From NCBI GenBank assembly GCA_002329405.1, contig DCTE01000009.1:1-17237 (forward strand): a stretch of DNA of 17,237 nucleotides, given 5' to 3'. Numbering within the stretch: the first letter of the stretch is position 1; every line of letters starts with the position of its first letter. Below, piece by piece: positions 1 through 6,692 of the stretch. A program made the position numbers and the translations under genes. The stretch comes from Ruminococcaceae bacterium UBA1448 (lineage in GTDB: Bacteria > Bacillota > Clostridia > Oscillospirales > Ruminococcaceae). The notes beneath the pieces were generated by a model. That model did not search any database. It saw only the letters and a list, made by a program, of their open reading frames with translations, and was not told the origin of the DNA.

Positions 1-107
1 CATCCCGACCCAAATATAAAAAAGGAATCATCCCGCTTCCGGTCGGACTGGGTACGGAATCCAGCGGGCAACAGAGTATTCCTCAGCCGTCTTCACGATC
101 AGAATAA
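1..107 (+). CDS. C-terminal fragment of a small helical protein (cut by window edge)
   Basis: The window opens inside a reading frame (codons begin at base 3) that runs 34 codons to a TAA at 105-107. Its first part (SRPKYKKGII, then PLPVG) is almost identical in DNA and protein to the C-terminus of the gene at 485-730. It is therefore a third member of the same small-protein family, and it carries a longer tail (ending QPSSRSE) than that relative. I do not recognise the family and no function can be assigned. It sits first in a run of same-strand element genes leading to a replication protein and an integrase. The start lies outside the window. Confidence 0.7.
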   Translation, partial: SRPKYKKGIIPLPVGLGTESSGQQSIPQPSSRSE

Positions 108-142
108 AAAAGCATGACTATCCAGAAAGGGAGCGAACGTAC

Positions 143-451
143 ATGACAGAAAATCAGAGCATCAGCTTACTTCCAAAGAGTGAGCGGGAACGACAGAGAA
201 CACTTAAATTTTTACAGCTTTATCAATCACTTGACCCTGTAGACCGGGCAAAAGTCTATGGGTATGCTTCACAGAAGTTAGAAGCATCCAAAGACTTCCA
301 ACAGATTTATCAAGAACTGGGCAAGGACAGCCGGACAGAAGTTCGTGAATATGTGTACCAGATGTTGCAATCCCCAAAATATCAGCAGAATAGAGTAAAA
401 AAACGAATTGGCAATACTTTGTACCTGAATTTATCAGGCGCACGGGAATAA
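143..451 (+). CDS. Small helical element protein, paralogue 1 (unknown function)
   Basis: 102 residues, predicted mostly alpha-helical, rich in Gln, Lys and Tyr, with no signal peptide or membrane segment. The start is set by GAAAGGGAG eight bases or so upstream of ATG 143. The leader (tatccagaaagggag) and the first residues (M-T-E-N-Q) recur at the next gene (M-A-E-N-Q), and the SPKY near residue 78 matches SRPKY there. The middle reads LYQSLDPVDRAKVYGYA. This resembles the short helical tail found after the DNA-binding part of many small XRE-type regulators, but no helix-turn-helix is present, so this is only a resemblance. Probably an accessory protein of the mobile element that includes the Rep and integrase genes downstream. 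Confidence 0.75.
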   Translation: MTENQSISLLPKSERERQRTLKFLQLYQSLDPVDRAKVYGYASQKLEASKDFQQIYQELGKDSRTEVREYVYQMLQSPKYQQNRVKKRIGNTLYLNLSGARE

Positions 452-484
452 CAGCACAACTATCCAGAAAGGGAGAGAAAGCAC

Positions 485-730
485 ATGGCAGAAAATCAGC
501 GCACACGCTTACAGCAACAACAAAAAGAACTGTTTTTAGAACGGTTTGAATCCATGAGCCTACAACAACAGCTTCCAATTGTGCAGATTATCAAGCTGTA
601 TGAATCCATGAACCCACAGGGGCAGCAGCATCTTATGGAATTCGCACAGTATATGGCATCCCGACCCAAATATAAAAAAGGAATCATCACGCTTCCGGTC
701 GGAATGTGTGCGGAACTCAGCGGGCAATAA
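485..730 (+). CDS. Small Gln-rich helical element protein, paralogue 2 (unknown function)
   Basis: 81 residues, highly Gln-rich near the N-terminus (residues 9-14 and 27-30), predicted helical and soluble. ATG 485 follows GAAAGGGAG with good spacing, and the whole leader repeats that of the gene at 143, so the two are tandem paralogues. Its last 25 codons are nearly identical to the fragment that opens the window. The core LYESMNPQGQQHLMEFAQYM parallels LYQSLDPVDRAKVYGYA in the neighbour. I do not recognise the family. A role as a small regulator or DNA/protein-binding accessory of the element is inference from position only. Confidence 0.75.
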   Translation: MAENQRTRLQQQQKELFLERFESMSLQQQLPIVQIIKLYESMNPQGQQHLMEFAQYMASRPKYKKGIITLPVGMCAELSGQ

Positions 731-923
731 ACAAGCAGAAGCGTACAAAGGCAATCAAAAAATCTATATTGGGGCGTGCAAGGGAGTATTCCGGTCGGAA
801 AAAGCGTTCGGTGTCTTCCTTGCTTATAACCTCGATTCAGGCAATAACAAATTGACCGCCGGGGCTGCAAGCGGGGTGCGCATTCCCTGCCCGCTCAGAT
901 CACCGGATGATACGGGGAAAGGT

Positions 924-1670
924 ATGAAGTACAAACAGAAAATCATTAAAGCCGGGTGTCGTATCGAAGCGTACAAGCTCAGAAGCATTGACCGCCCGCA
1001 TAACCGCCGCAAAAAGTCCCAGCCGACAACCGAAAAGCAGGCAGCACGCAACCGCCAAAAGCAGCAGAAGAAGCTCGCGCGGCTGATTCTGGCGAACTTT
1101 GGAGACGCTGGCCGGTTTGTCACCTATACATTTGATTCTGCCCATGAGCCGGACAACACAGACGAAACCCGAAAAGCGTTTCACAACTATCTGCGCCGAC
1201 TGAAAAGGAAATACAAAGCAGCCCTTCCCTATCTCTATGTGATTGAACGGGGCAAACACAGGCGGCTGCATATTCACGCGATCATGCCGGGAGATATACC
1301 GAAAGATATTCTTTTCGGATGCTGGACAGCTGGAAACACACATTCTCTACAGCTGTACAGCCCGGAAACGATTGAAAAGCTGGCGGGTTACATGCTGAAA
1401 GGACAATCCATCCAGAACGGCACACGGGCGTGGGGCGGCTCTAAAGGGCTGCTGCAAGCGGAAGTTGCAGAGAAAGAAATATCGGAAGGTGAATATCTGC
1501 AAGCCCCTGAGCAAGTGCTTGTATATGATGGCAAGTCGTACACGCTGGACGCTGCACACACGGAAAAATATTTTGACGCATGGAGCGGGCAAGATATATG
1601 CTATGCTGTCTATTATCTGGACGGCAGCAGGAAGCGGCGGCATGGAGCGCAGGAACGGCAGTCAGCTTGA
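924..1670 (+). CDS. Rolling-circle replication initiator, HUH endonuclease (G2P/phage-type Rep)
   Basis: 248 residues from ATG 924, chosen because GGGGAAAGG lies directly upstream; the open frame extends back to 708 but that part does not look like protein from this family. The N-terminus (residues 1-60) is strongly basic. The HUH core follows: YTFDSAH at 68-74 (first conserved strand), the metal-binding HIHAIM at 116-121, and the candidate catalytic tyrosine Y156 in KLAGYMLKG with K159. This arrangement (one nucleophilic Tyr, Y-x-x-K) is typical of the G2P-like rolling-circle Rep proteins of filamentous phages and small plasmids, which nick one strand at the origin and stay bound to the 5' end. 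It lies between small unknown genes and an integrase, so it probably copies the excised circular form of the element. It could instead act as a mobilisation nickase. Confidence 0.82.
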   Translation: MKYKQKIIKAGCRIEAYKLRSIDRPHNRRKKSQPTTEKQAARNRQKQQKKLARLILANFGDAGRFVTYTFDSAHEPDNTDETRKAFHNYLRRLKRKYKAALPYLYVIERGKHRRLHIHAIMPGDIPKDILFGCWTAGNTHSLQLYSPETIEKLAGYMLKGQSIQNGTRAWGGSKGLLQAEVAEKEISEGEYLQAPEQVLVYDGKSYTLDAAHTEKYFDAWSGQDICYAVYYLDGSRKRRHGAQERQSA

Positions 1671-1937
1671 AAGGGAGTGAAGCTGGGCGGCAGGCGGTAG
1701 GTACTGTATTTACACCCCGAATTGTGCGGGGCAGGAAAGGCACAGAAAATAGCCAGTTTTTGGGGTATTTTTTAGGGGGTGTTCGGTTCGGAAAAATCGG
1801 CTTTCAGACGATCAGAAAACCGGGCACCCGATGCAGCCGATCAGCAGGATATCTACATATAATGCGCCAAAAACAAGACCATTTATCCATCATCATTGGA
1901 GTAGCAGAAAAAAAGCGAACTGCGGAAAGGAAAAAAC
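1671..1937. other. Non-coding gap after Rep with short inverted repeats; possible origin region
   Basis: I see no convincing gene here. Two inverted repeats are visible: CCCCG/CGGGG at 1715-1719 and 1727-1731 with a seven-base loop (AATTGTG), and ATCGGCT/AGCCGAT at 1796-1802 and 1835-1841 enclosing GATCAG, which appears again at 1839-1844. Rolling-circle origins often carry small hairpins near the rep gene, so the stretch is a candidate origin, but no known nick sequence is recognisable and the stems are short. Confidence 0.3.
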
Positions 1938-2210
1938 ATGAAAAAGAAGCATAAAAACGAATCAGCAGCCGACAGAAAGAAACGCCTGAAATATCGTAAC
2001 CAGCAAAGACGGATTGCCCAGTCTAAACAAGAACGGGAAGAAATAACAGCACTGATTCAAAGACAGTGGGACGCTTTTATGGCTGGTAAGCAGTCTACCC
2101 CGCTCAATGGTGTATCATTGTCAAAATACATGGAGATTGCGAGAAAAGCGCACGCATTAGAATCAGAATCAATTGAAATTGAAAGAAATACTTTCGGTTT
2201 ACTCAAATAA
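1938..2210 (+). CDS. Small basic helical protein of the integrated element
   Basis: 90 residues, very rich in Lys and Arg over the first 40 residues and predicted helical throughout. GGAAAGG at 1924-1930 gives a well-placed ribosome binding site for ATG 1938. No known domain is recognisable. The basic N-terminus suggests nucleic-acid binding, and a small protein just upstream of an integrase is often an excisionase or regulator, but the usual excisionase winged-helix signature (an SxxTLxR-type start) is not visible. It ends 43 bases before the arm-domain gene and is probably co-transcribed with it. Confidence 0.7.
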   Translation: MKKKHKNESAADRKKRLKYRNQQRRIAQSKQEREEITALIQRQWDAFMAGKQSTPLNGVSLSKYMEIARKAHALESESIEIERNTFGLLK

Positions 2211-2253
2211 ACAGACGTGCATCACAACAGAACAACAGAAAGGACTTGAACTT

Positions 2254-2517
2254 ATGGCATTTTCCAGAGAATTATCCGTCAAAAATGGCAGTAGCTTTCA
2301 GATCACCGTCAGCATGGGATACGACGCAGACGGAAAGCAGAAAACCCAGCGCAAAACCGTACATTTCCCGGACGGCATGATCGACAAGCAGATTCAAAAA
2401 GAATTGAAGCGGCAAGAGGTGCTTTTTGAGGAAGAATGCAAAAGCGGCATATATGGCAGGAATATCACCTTACATAACCCTTATGTACCAGAGATAGGGG
2501 GCATAATGAAATGTTGA
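2254..2517 (+). CDS. Stand-alone integrase arm-binding domain (partial duplicate of the integrase)
   Basis: 87 residues from ATG 2254, with AGAAAGGA at 2237-2244 as its ribosome binding site. Residues 1-72 match residues 1-72 of the downstream integrase at 64 positions; they form the N-terminal arm-type DNA-binding domain (three-strand fold) of Tn916/phage-like tyrosine recombinases. At about base 2470 the similarity stops and a different 15-residue tail ends at TGA 2517. The core-binding and catalytic domains are absent, so it cannot recombine DNA. It may be a leftover of a duplication or recombination event. Alternatively it is a small protein that occupies the integrase arm sites and modulates integration or excision. 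The frame and ribosome binding site are intact, which favours expression. Confidence 0.7.
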   Translation: MAFSRELSVKNGSSFQITVSMGYDADGKQKTQRKTVHFPDGMIDKQIQKELKRQEVLFEEECKSGIYGRNITLHNPYVPEIGGIMKC

Positions 2518-2599
2518 GCGGGTGGAAATGAATACCACAGGCACAGAACATCATCCACAAAATTGTAAATATCATTTTCAAAAACAAGGACGTGACATT

Positions 2600-3799
2600 A
2601 TGGCATCTTCCAGAGAATTACCCGTCAAAAATGGCAGAAGCTTTCAGATTACCGTCAGCATGGGTTACGGCGCAGACGGAAAGCAGAAAACCCGGCGCAA
2701 AACCGTACATTTCCCGGACGGCATGACTGACAAGCAGATTCAAAAAGAATTGAAACGCAAAGAGGTGCTTTTTGAGGAAGAATGCAAAAGCGGCATATAT
2801 GGCGGGAATATCACCTTTGCTGAGCTATCCAAGCGGTATTTTGACGAATATATGCCCACCTGCGCCAAAGAAACCACCCGGCTGAGATACAGGGAAATCA
2901 TAAAAGAAATCAATGAGGGTATCGGGAATATCAAGATTGAAAAACTGACTATCAGGCGCATTCAGGCATTTATCAATGATATCCGCGACAACCGCACCAA
3001 CAAACATACCGGCGATAAACTTTCAAGTGAATCTATCAAATATTATCACACTGTGATATCCTCTATTTTGGGGTATGCCGTCAAGCAACAGCTGATAAAA
3101 AACAACCCCTGCCGGAATATCATGCTTCCAAAGCCGGACAAAAAGGAACGGCAGATATATACCCGCTCAGAGACGGAAGAATTTTTACAGTTGCTGGACG
3201 GTGAAGCCCCTGCAAAATACCGGGCGTTCTTCTATCTCGCTATTCTGGGCGGCTTTCGCAATGCGGAACTACTGGGGCTCAAATGGCAGGACATAGACTT
3301 TCAAGACCGTATTATCAAAATCTGCCGCACTTCCAATTATTCCCCGGATAAAGGACAGTACACCGACACGCCAAAGACAAAAAAGTCTGAGCGGGTGCTT
3401 ACCCTGCCCGCCATCGTGTTTCAGGTATTGCGGCAATACAGAGCCGAACAAAATAATCTGCGCTTTGCCAGTGGTGACAGATGGATAAACGAAGACTGGG
3501 TATTCACCAAAGAAAACGGAACAGTTATGTCCAATTCAACCCCGCGGCAATGGCTCAAAAAGTTCTGCACCGCTCACAGCCTGCCATACTACGGCGTGCA
3601 CAGCTTTCGGCATCTGAACGCGACCTTATTGATAGAGAGCGGCACAGATATTAAGACCGTTTCCGCTTCACTGGGACATTCCAATGTTACAACTACCCTG
3701 AATACATATACTCACGAAATAGCAGAAGCACAGGCAAAAGCCAGTGACGCAATAGCCGATGCGCTGCACCTTAACAACAGCAACCGAAAACAGGCATGA
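2600..3799 (+). CDS. int: Site-specific tyrosine recombinase (integrase)
   Basis: 399 residues from ATG 2600; AAGGA at 2586-2590 is well placed, and the alignment with the arm-domain copy upstream supports this start over the earlier in-frame ATG. Domains: arm-binding domain (1-72), SAM-like core-binding domain (about 73-175), catalytic domain (about 185-385). Active-site residues are visible: R220 in GGFRNAE, a lysine in the KTKKSE hairpin near 259-262, HSFRH (H334, R337), LGH (H360) and the nucleophile Y370 in NTYTH. This is the full set for the Tn916/phage integrase family, so it should be active. It stops about 200 bases from the 3' end of a tRNA-Val gene, the usual place for such an enzyme to integrate its element. 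Confidence 0.95.
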   Translation: MASSRELPVKNGRSFQITVSMGYGADGKQKTRRKTVHFPDGMTDKQIQKELKRKEVLFEEECKSGIYGGNITFAELSKRYFDEYMPTCAKETTRLRYREIIKEINEGIGNIKIEKLTIRRIQAFINDIRDNRTNKHTGDKLSSESIKYYHTVISSILGYAVKQQLIKNNPCRNIMLPKPDKKERQIYTRSETEEFLQLLDGEAPAKYRAFFYLAILGGFRNAELLGLKWQDIDFQDRIIKICRTSNYSPDKGQYTDTPKTKKSERVLTLPAIVFQVLRQYRAEQNNLRFASGDRWINEDWVFTKENGTVMSNSTPRQWLKKFCTAHSLPYYGVHSFRHLNATLLIESGTDIKTVSASLGHSNVTTTLNTYTHEIAEAQAKASDAIADALHLNNSNRKQA

Positions 3800-3871
3800 G
3801 CCAAAAGAACCCATTCCAGAACATTTTGAAATACTACCCGCGACAACAATTTTATGCTATACTGGAAGCGT

Positions 3872-3897
3872 AAAAGCCTTGTTAAAAAAGGCGTTTT
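3872..3897 (+). terminator. Possible weak terminator after the integrase
   Basis: GCCTT (3876-3880) can pair with AAGGC (3888-3892), followed by GTTTT. The stem is only five base pairs and the T run is short, so this is a weak candidate. Confidence 0.35.
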
Positions 3898-3956
3898 CAG
3901 GGGCATAAATGCAAAATAAATGTAAAATCCGGTTTTACCCGCTCACTCACTGAAAA

Positions 3957-3988
3957 GTAAAAACCCCGCAACCGACGTGGTTACGGGG
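3957..3988 (-). terminator. Rho-independent terminator of the tRNA-Val operon
   Basis: Read on the minus strand, CCCCGTAACC pairs with GGTTGCGGGG (one G-T pair) across a short loop and is followed by TTTTTACTTTT. It lies nine bases beyond the encoded CCA of the second tRNA. Confidence 0.85.
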
Positions 3989-3996
3989 ACTCGTAA

Positions 3997-4073
3997 TGGT
4001 AGAGACATTGGGGCTCGAACCCAAGACCTCAGCGATGTGAACGCTGCGCTCTAACCAGCTGAGCTATGCCTCC
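3997..4073 (-). tRNA. tRNA-Val (anticodon CAC)
   Basis: On the minus strand the 77-base sequence folds into a full cloverleaf: acceptor GGAGGCA with TGTCTCT, D stem GCTC/GAGC, anticodon stem CAGCG/CGCTG around the loop TTCACAT (anticodon CAC, reading GTG), T stem TTGGG/CCCAA with TTCGAGC, discriminator A and an encoded CCA. The first acceptor pair is G-U. It is the second gene of a two-tRNA operon. Its 3' end faces the integrase gene, so it is the likely landing site of the neighbouring element. Confidence 0.93.
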
Positions 4074-4119
4074 ATGTAAAAAGCGCGGACCCGTTAAAAC
4101 GAATCCGCAGCTTTAAAGA

Positions 4120-4196
4120 TGGTGTGGATAAATGGACTTGAACCATCGACCCCCTGCATGTCAAGCAGGTACTCTAACCAGCTGAGCTACACCCAC
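4120..4196 (-). tRNA. tRNA-Val (anticodon GAC)
   Basis: On the minus strand: acceptor GTGGGTG with TATCCAC, TA, D stem GCTC, anticodon stem CCTGC/GCAGG around loop TTGACAT (anticodon GAC, reading GTC/GTT), T stem GATGG/CCATT with TTCAAGT, discriminator A and encoded CCA. It is the first gene of the operon, 46 bases upstream of tRNA-Val(CAC). GTC is the Asp anticodon, so this is Val and not Asp. Confidence 0.92.
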
Positions 4197-4214
4197 GTCT
4201 TGAGAACGATAGTT

Positions 4215-4243
4215 ATTATACCACGGAGTTGTCCTTTTGGCAA
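4215..4243 (-). promoter_or_regulatory. Promoter of the tRNA-Val operon
   Basis: On the minus strand TTGCCA and a perfect TATAAT are separated by exactly 17 bases. The -10 element ends 19 bases before the 5' end of tRNA-Val(GAC), which fits a stable-RNA sigma-A promoter. Confidence 0.85.
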
Positions 4244-4418
4244 CAGCCTGAACCGACAAACATTCCCATCGTTTTCTAAGATTATCTGGTGTTTTTTTAC
4301 AAACAGGGCGTTTTTATCCTTGTACCATGATTTACCTTTTCCGCCGGCATGACAGCCAGAATCTTTCTTTCGGACAGATTTTGCACAATGTTGTCTGAAA
4401 TTGGTTGAAAAGTGGTAT

Positions 4419-5348
4419 TCAGTCAGCGTCCCAGCTGATTCCGGTATATTTACGGAAGGCCTCCATGCTCTTCTGGACGCTGGCAAACTGGCTTTCCATC
4501 CGGGTATAATCCTGTTCGAGGATGATATATTCTGCCGCTGTGTACTGATTGGCGGCATCAATAATCTGCTGTATCGGCATGATTCCGGTACCGATTTCGG
4601 TAAAAGCCGTATTGCGGATTCTTCTTGCGGCGTCCTGCTGTTCCTGAGAGAATTTGCCGCCTTTTTGCGCATAGGAGCTGTTGCCGTCCATCCCGACTTC
4701 TCCCTGCATCTCCCGCTCCTGCGGGGTCAATCCGATGGTGTTGATCGGTGCCATCGAATCCCACGCAAAGTCCTTCTGATGAATCAAACGGATTCTATCC
4801 CCCATTTTCTTCATCTGCTCAGCCGGGCTGACCGCCGCCCGCATCGTCCAGAAGGTGTCCAGCTCAAAGGACAGGTAATCCGGGTCGGTATTTTCAGCGA
4901 TGATATCCAGAATCGCCTTTCCGCCAAAGGTTTTATACTCATGGTCATGGTTATGGTACAGGAAGGTCATTCCCTCTTCACGGCAGATTTTGCCCCAGCG
5001 GTTAAAATCCTCACACTGACGCATCAGGTCATCATAGGTTGAGAATTTTCCCATCGGATTGACGATATTCTGATTGCCGAGCACCCGGTTATAGGCAATT
5101 ACTGCCTTCATATCCGACTTTTCAAACGGGAAAACATGGGCGCTGACCACCTTTGCACCAAACCGGTCAAAGGTCTGGCGGAGTGTACCGGCATCCACGC
5201 CAAACCCGCATCCCGGGTCCTGAATTGCGTTATGGTTGCAGACCTCGATATTTTTATATCCCATACCTGCAACTTTTTCCACCGTACCAATGGGGTTCTT
5301 TTCCATCTCTGCACGAACTGAATACAGAATCAAACCTACTTTTAACAT
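4419..5348 (-). CDS. Sugar phosphate isomerase/epimerase, xylose-isomerase-like TIM barrel
   Basis: 309 residues, the usual size for the IolE/YcjR/AP-endonuclease-2-like TIM-barrel family, which interconverts or dehydrates sugars and inositol derivatives using a divalent metal. Motifs seen: YHNHDHEY at 131-138, ELDTFW at 162-167, HQKD at 190-193, EIGTGIM at 251-257 and ILEQD at 276-280; these supply the Glu, Asp and His metal ligands and base. A roughly 50-residue stretch between HQKD and EIGTG is a family-typical insertion rather than a defect. GAAAGGAAG sits well before ATG 5348. No sugar transporter or kinase flanks it, so the substrate cannot be inferred. It appears to be a single-gene unit with its own promoter. 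Confidence 0.88.
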   Translation of the reverse strand: MLKVGLILYSVRAEMEKNPIGTVEKVAGMGYKNIEVCNHNAIQDPGCGFGVDAGTLRQTFDRFGAKVVSAHVFPFEKSDMKAVIAYNRVLGNQNIVNPMGKFSTYDDLMRQCEDFNRWGKICREEGMTFLYHNHDHEYKTFGGKAILDIIAENTDPDYLSFELDTFWTMRAAVSPAEQMKKMGDRIRLIHQKDFAWDSMAPINTIGLTPQEREMQGEVGMDGNSSYAQKGGKFSQEQQDAARRIRNTAFTEIGTGIMPIQQIIDAANQYTAAEYIILEQDYTRMESQFASVQKSMEAFRKYTGISWDAD

Positions 5349-5395
5349 AGCCGTCTTCCTTTCATCAATGATAACAGGTTGTTTTCTGCATCTTA

Positions 5396-5423
5396 ATTAT
5401 ATCATGAAAAAAGCGGAAAACAA
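5396..5423 (-). promoter_or_regulatory. Promoter of the sugar isomerase gene
   Basis: On the minus strand TTGTTT and a perfect TATAAT lie 16 bases apart, with the -10 about 47 bases before the ATG. Confidence 0.75.
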
Positions 5424-5469
5424 CCACGATCAATCAGGTATTGATCTCAATTTTCAGATATTACTCAAC

Positions 5470-5500
5470 AAAAAAGGTCCGCATCCGACGCGAACCTTTT
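5470..5500 (-). terminator. Terminator after lactate dehydrogenase
   Basis: On the minus strand GGTTCGC pairs with GCGGACC (one G-T pair) and is followed by TTTTTTG. It lies just past the stop of the lactate dehydrogenase gene. The A/T runs on both sides could let it work in both directions. Confidence 0.82.
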
Positions 5501-5510
5501 GCACACAGGT

Positions 5511-6461
5511 TTATACCAAAATCCCTTCATAACTTTCCCGCAGCGTATCACAGGAACGCTCCAGTTTCTGTTGTTCCTCATCTGTCAGCCCAAGCTGCAA
5601 AACCCGCTGGATACCGTTCTGGTTGATGATGCAGGGAACACCGACATAAATATCCCGCTGGCCGTATTCCCCCCGCAGCATTGCCGAGACGGTAAGCACG
5701 CTCCGTTCATCCCCGAGAATCGCACGGGTGATGCGGGTCATTGCCATCCCAATGCCATAGTAGGTAGCTTTTTTAGCCTCAATGATCTTATAAGCAGCGG
5801 TGCGCACCTCCTCTTCAATCTCGGTCAGCCGTGCAAAGTCAACCAACTCGGGTTCCTCATGGCAGATTTCCAGAATCGGTTTGGTCGCCAGCAGTGTCTG
5901 GCTCCATGGCACAAATTCGCTGTCCCCGTGTTCCCCCATGACAAAGGCATGGATATTGCGCGGGTCAGTCTTCATATATGCCCCCAGCAGATAGCGCAGC
6001 CGGGCAGTATCCAGCGCAGTACCGCTGCCCAGCACCCGGCGGGGGTTAAATCCCGACAACGCGCAGGTAATCCGTGTCATAATATCGACCGGGTTGGTCG
6101 CGATCAGAAAGATTCCATTGAATCCAGACGCAGTCACCGGTTCAATAATCATCCGAAAGACCTCAGCGTTGCGTTTGAGAAGGTCGAGCCGGGTTTCACC
6201 CGGTTTCTGGGCAACGCCGGCACTGATTACGACAATATCTGCATCCCGACAGTCATCGTAATCCCCGGCATAGATCATCATATTGGTTCCGGCGAAAGCC
6301 AGGCCATGGTTAAGGTCCATCGCCTCTCCTTCCGCCCGCTGGCGGTTGATGTCGATCAATACCAGCTCATCACAAGCCGACTGATTGACCAGACTGTAGG
6401 CGTAACTCATTCCCACCATACCAGTCCCGACAATGACAACTTTTCTTTTTCCTGACTGCAT
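5511..6461 (-). CDS. ldh: L-lactate dehydrogenase
   Basis: 316 residues, full length for NAD-dependent L-lactate dehydrogenase (EC 1.1.1.27), which reduces pyruvate to L-lactate in the cytoplasm and regenerates NAD+ in fermentation. The Rossmann motif VGTGMVG (11-17) and acidic D37 indicate NAD. Q85 in GVAQKPGETR marks lactate rather than malate dehydrogenase (which has Arg). NPVD is at 123-126, D151 and R154 in LDTARLR, and the catalytic His is H178 in GEHGDSE. AGGAG lies ten bases before ATG 6461. The gene has its own terminator, and its leader contains inverted repeats (see 6507-6531 and 6565-6586). No allosteric switch residues can be judged by eye. Confidence 0.96.
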   Translation of the reverse strand: MQSGKRKVVIVGTGMVGMSYAYSLVNQSACDELVLIDINRQRAEGEAMDLNHGLAFAGTNMMIYAGDYDDCRDADIVVISAGVAQKPGETRLDLLKRNAEVFRMIIEPVTASGFNGIFLIATNPVDIMTRITCALSGFNPRRVLGSGTALDTARLRYLLGAYMKTDPRNIHAFVMGEHGDSEFVPWSQTLLATKPILEICHEEPELVDFARLTEIEEEVRTAAYKIIEAKKATYYGIGMAMTRITRAILGDERSVLTVSAMLRGEYGQRDIYVGVPCIINQNGIQRVLQLGLTDEEQQKLERSCDTLRESYEGILV

Positions 6462-6506
6462 ACTCTTTACTCTCCTGTATCATTGGTTTGTCATACAGAC
6501 AGACAT

Positions 6507-6531
6507 AGTCTGCCCGGTAAAGCGGCAGACT
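6507..6531 (-). promoter_or_regulatory. Inverted repeat in the lactate dehydrogenase leader
   Basis: AGTCTGCC (6507-6514) and GGCAGACT (6524-6531) form a perfect eight-base stem with a nine-base loop, 46 bases before the ldh start. There is no T run on either side, so it is not an ordinary terminator. It could be a regulator site or an mRNA-stabilising hairpin. Confidence 0.45.
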
Positions 6532-6564
6532 GAAACCGGAAACCCAAAAAAGCACTGTCAGTAT

Positions 6565-6586
6565 TTTCCATCTCTTCCGATGGAAA
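6565..6586. repeat. Inverted repeat in the divergent ldh/NTPase intergenic region
   Basis: TTTCCATC (6565-6572) and GATGGAAA (6579-6586) are perfect inverted arms around a six-base loop. The arms could be an operator or a transcript hairpin. No matching known regulator site is recognised. Confidence 0.4.
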
Positions 6587-6612
6587 TAATAAAAGTGAAA
6601 GAACAATGACTT

Positions 6613-6636
6613 CGATATTTTTTTATAAAAATATCG
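6613..6636. repeat. AT-rich perfect inverted repeat just before the importer promoter
   Basis: CGATATTTTT (6613-6622) and AAAAATATCG (6627-6636) form a perfect ten-base stem with a four-base loop (TTAT), ending two bases before the -35 element of the importer operon. A 24-base palindrome at this place is a good candidate operator; a two-way terminator is less likely because no GC-rich stem is present. Confidence 0.5.
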
Positions 6637-6637
6637 C

Positions 6638-6666
6638 TTGTCAGATGCGGTAAGATATGGTAAAAT
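6638..6666 (+). promoter_or_regulatory. Promoter of the NTPase/ABC importer operon
   Basis: TTGTCA (6638-6643) and TAAAAT (6661-6666) are separated by exactly 17 bases. The predicted start is near 6673, leaving a leader of about 60 bases before the ribosome binding site at 6719-6726. Confidence 0.75.
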
Positions 6667-6677
6667 ATTTTCTGCCG

Positions 6678-6692
6678 TAATCATCGTGATTA
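6678..6692 (+). promoter_or_regulatory. Candidate operator overlapping the importer transcription start
   Basis: TAATCA-TCG-TGATTA is a perfect palindrome just downstream of the predicted start, and GTGATT is repeated nine bases further on (6686 and 6695). The position suits repression. It does not fit the Fur or DtxR consensus well enough for me to name the regulator. Confidence 0.4.

Noticed and set aside
708..923. An upstream extension of the Rep reading frame
   Set aside because: The extra 72 residues show no family similarity and the ribosome binding site sits directly before 924.
1580..1954. A 124-codon frame overlapping the end of Rep and running into the next gene
   Set aside because: It lies out of frame with Rep, has no ribosome binding site or domain, and overlaps the better supported gene at 1938.
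5499..6455. A 318-codon open frame on the plus strand opposite ldh
   Set aside because: Antisense shadow of lactate dehydrogenase; no motif or start signal supports it.
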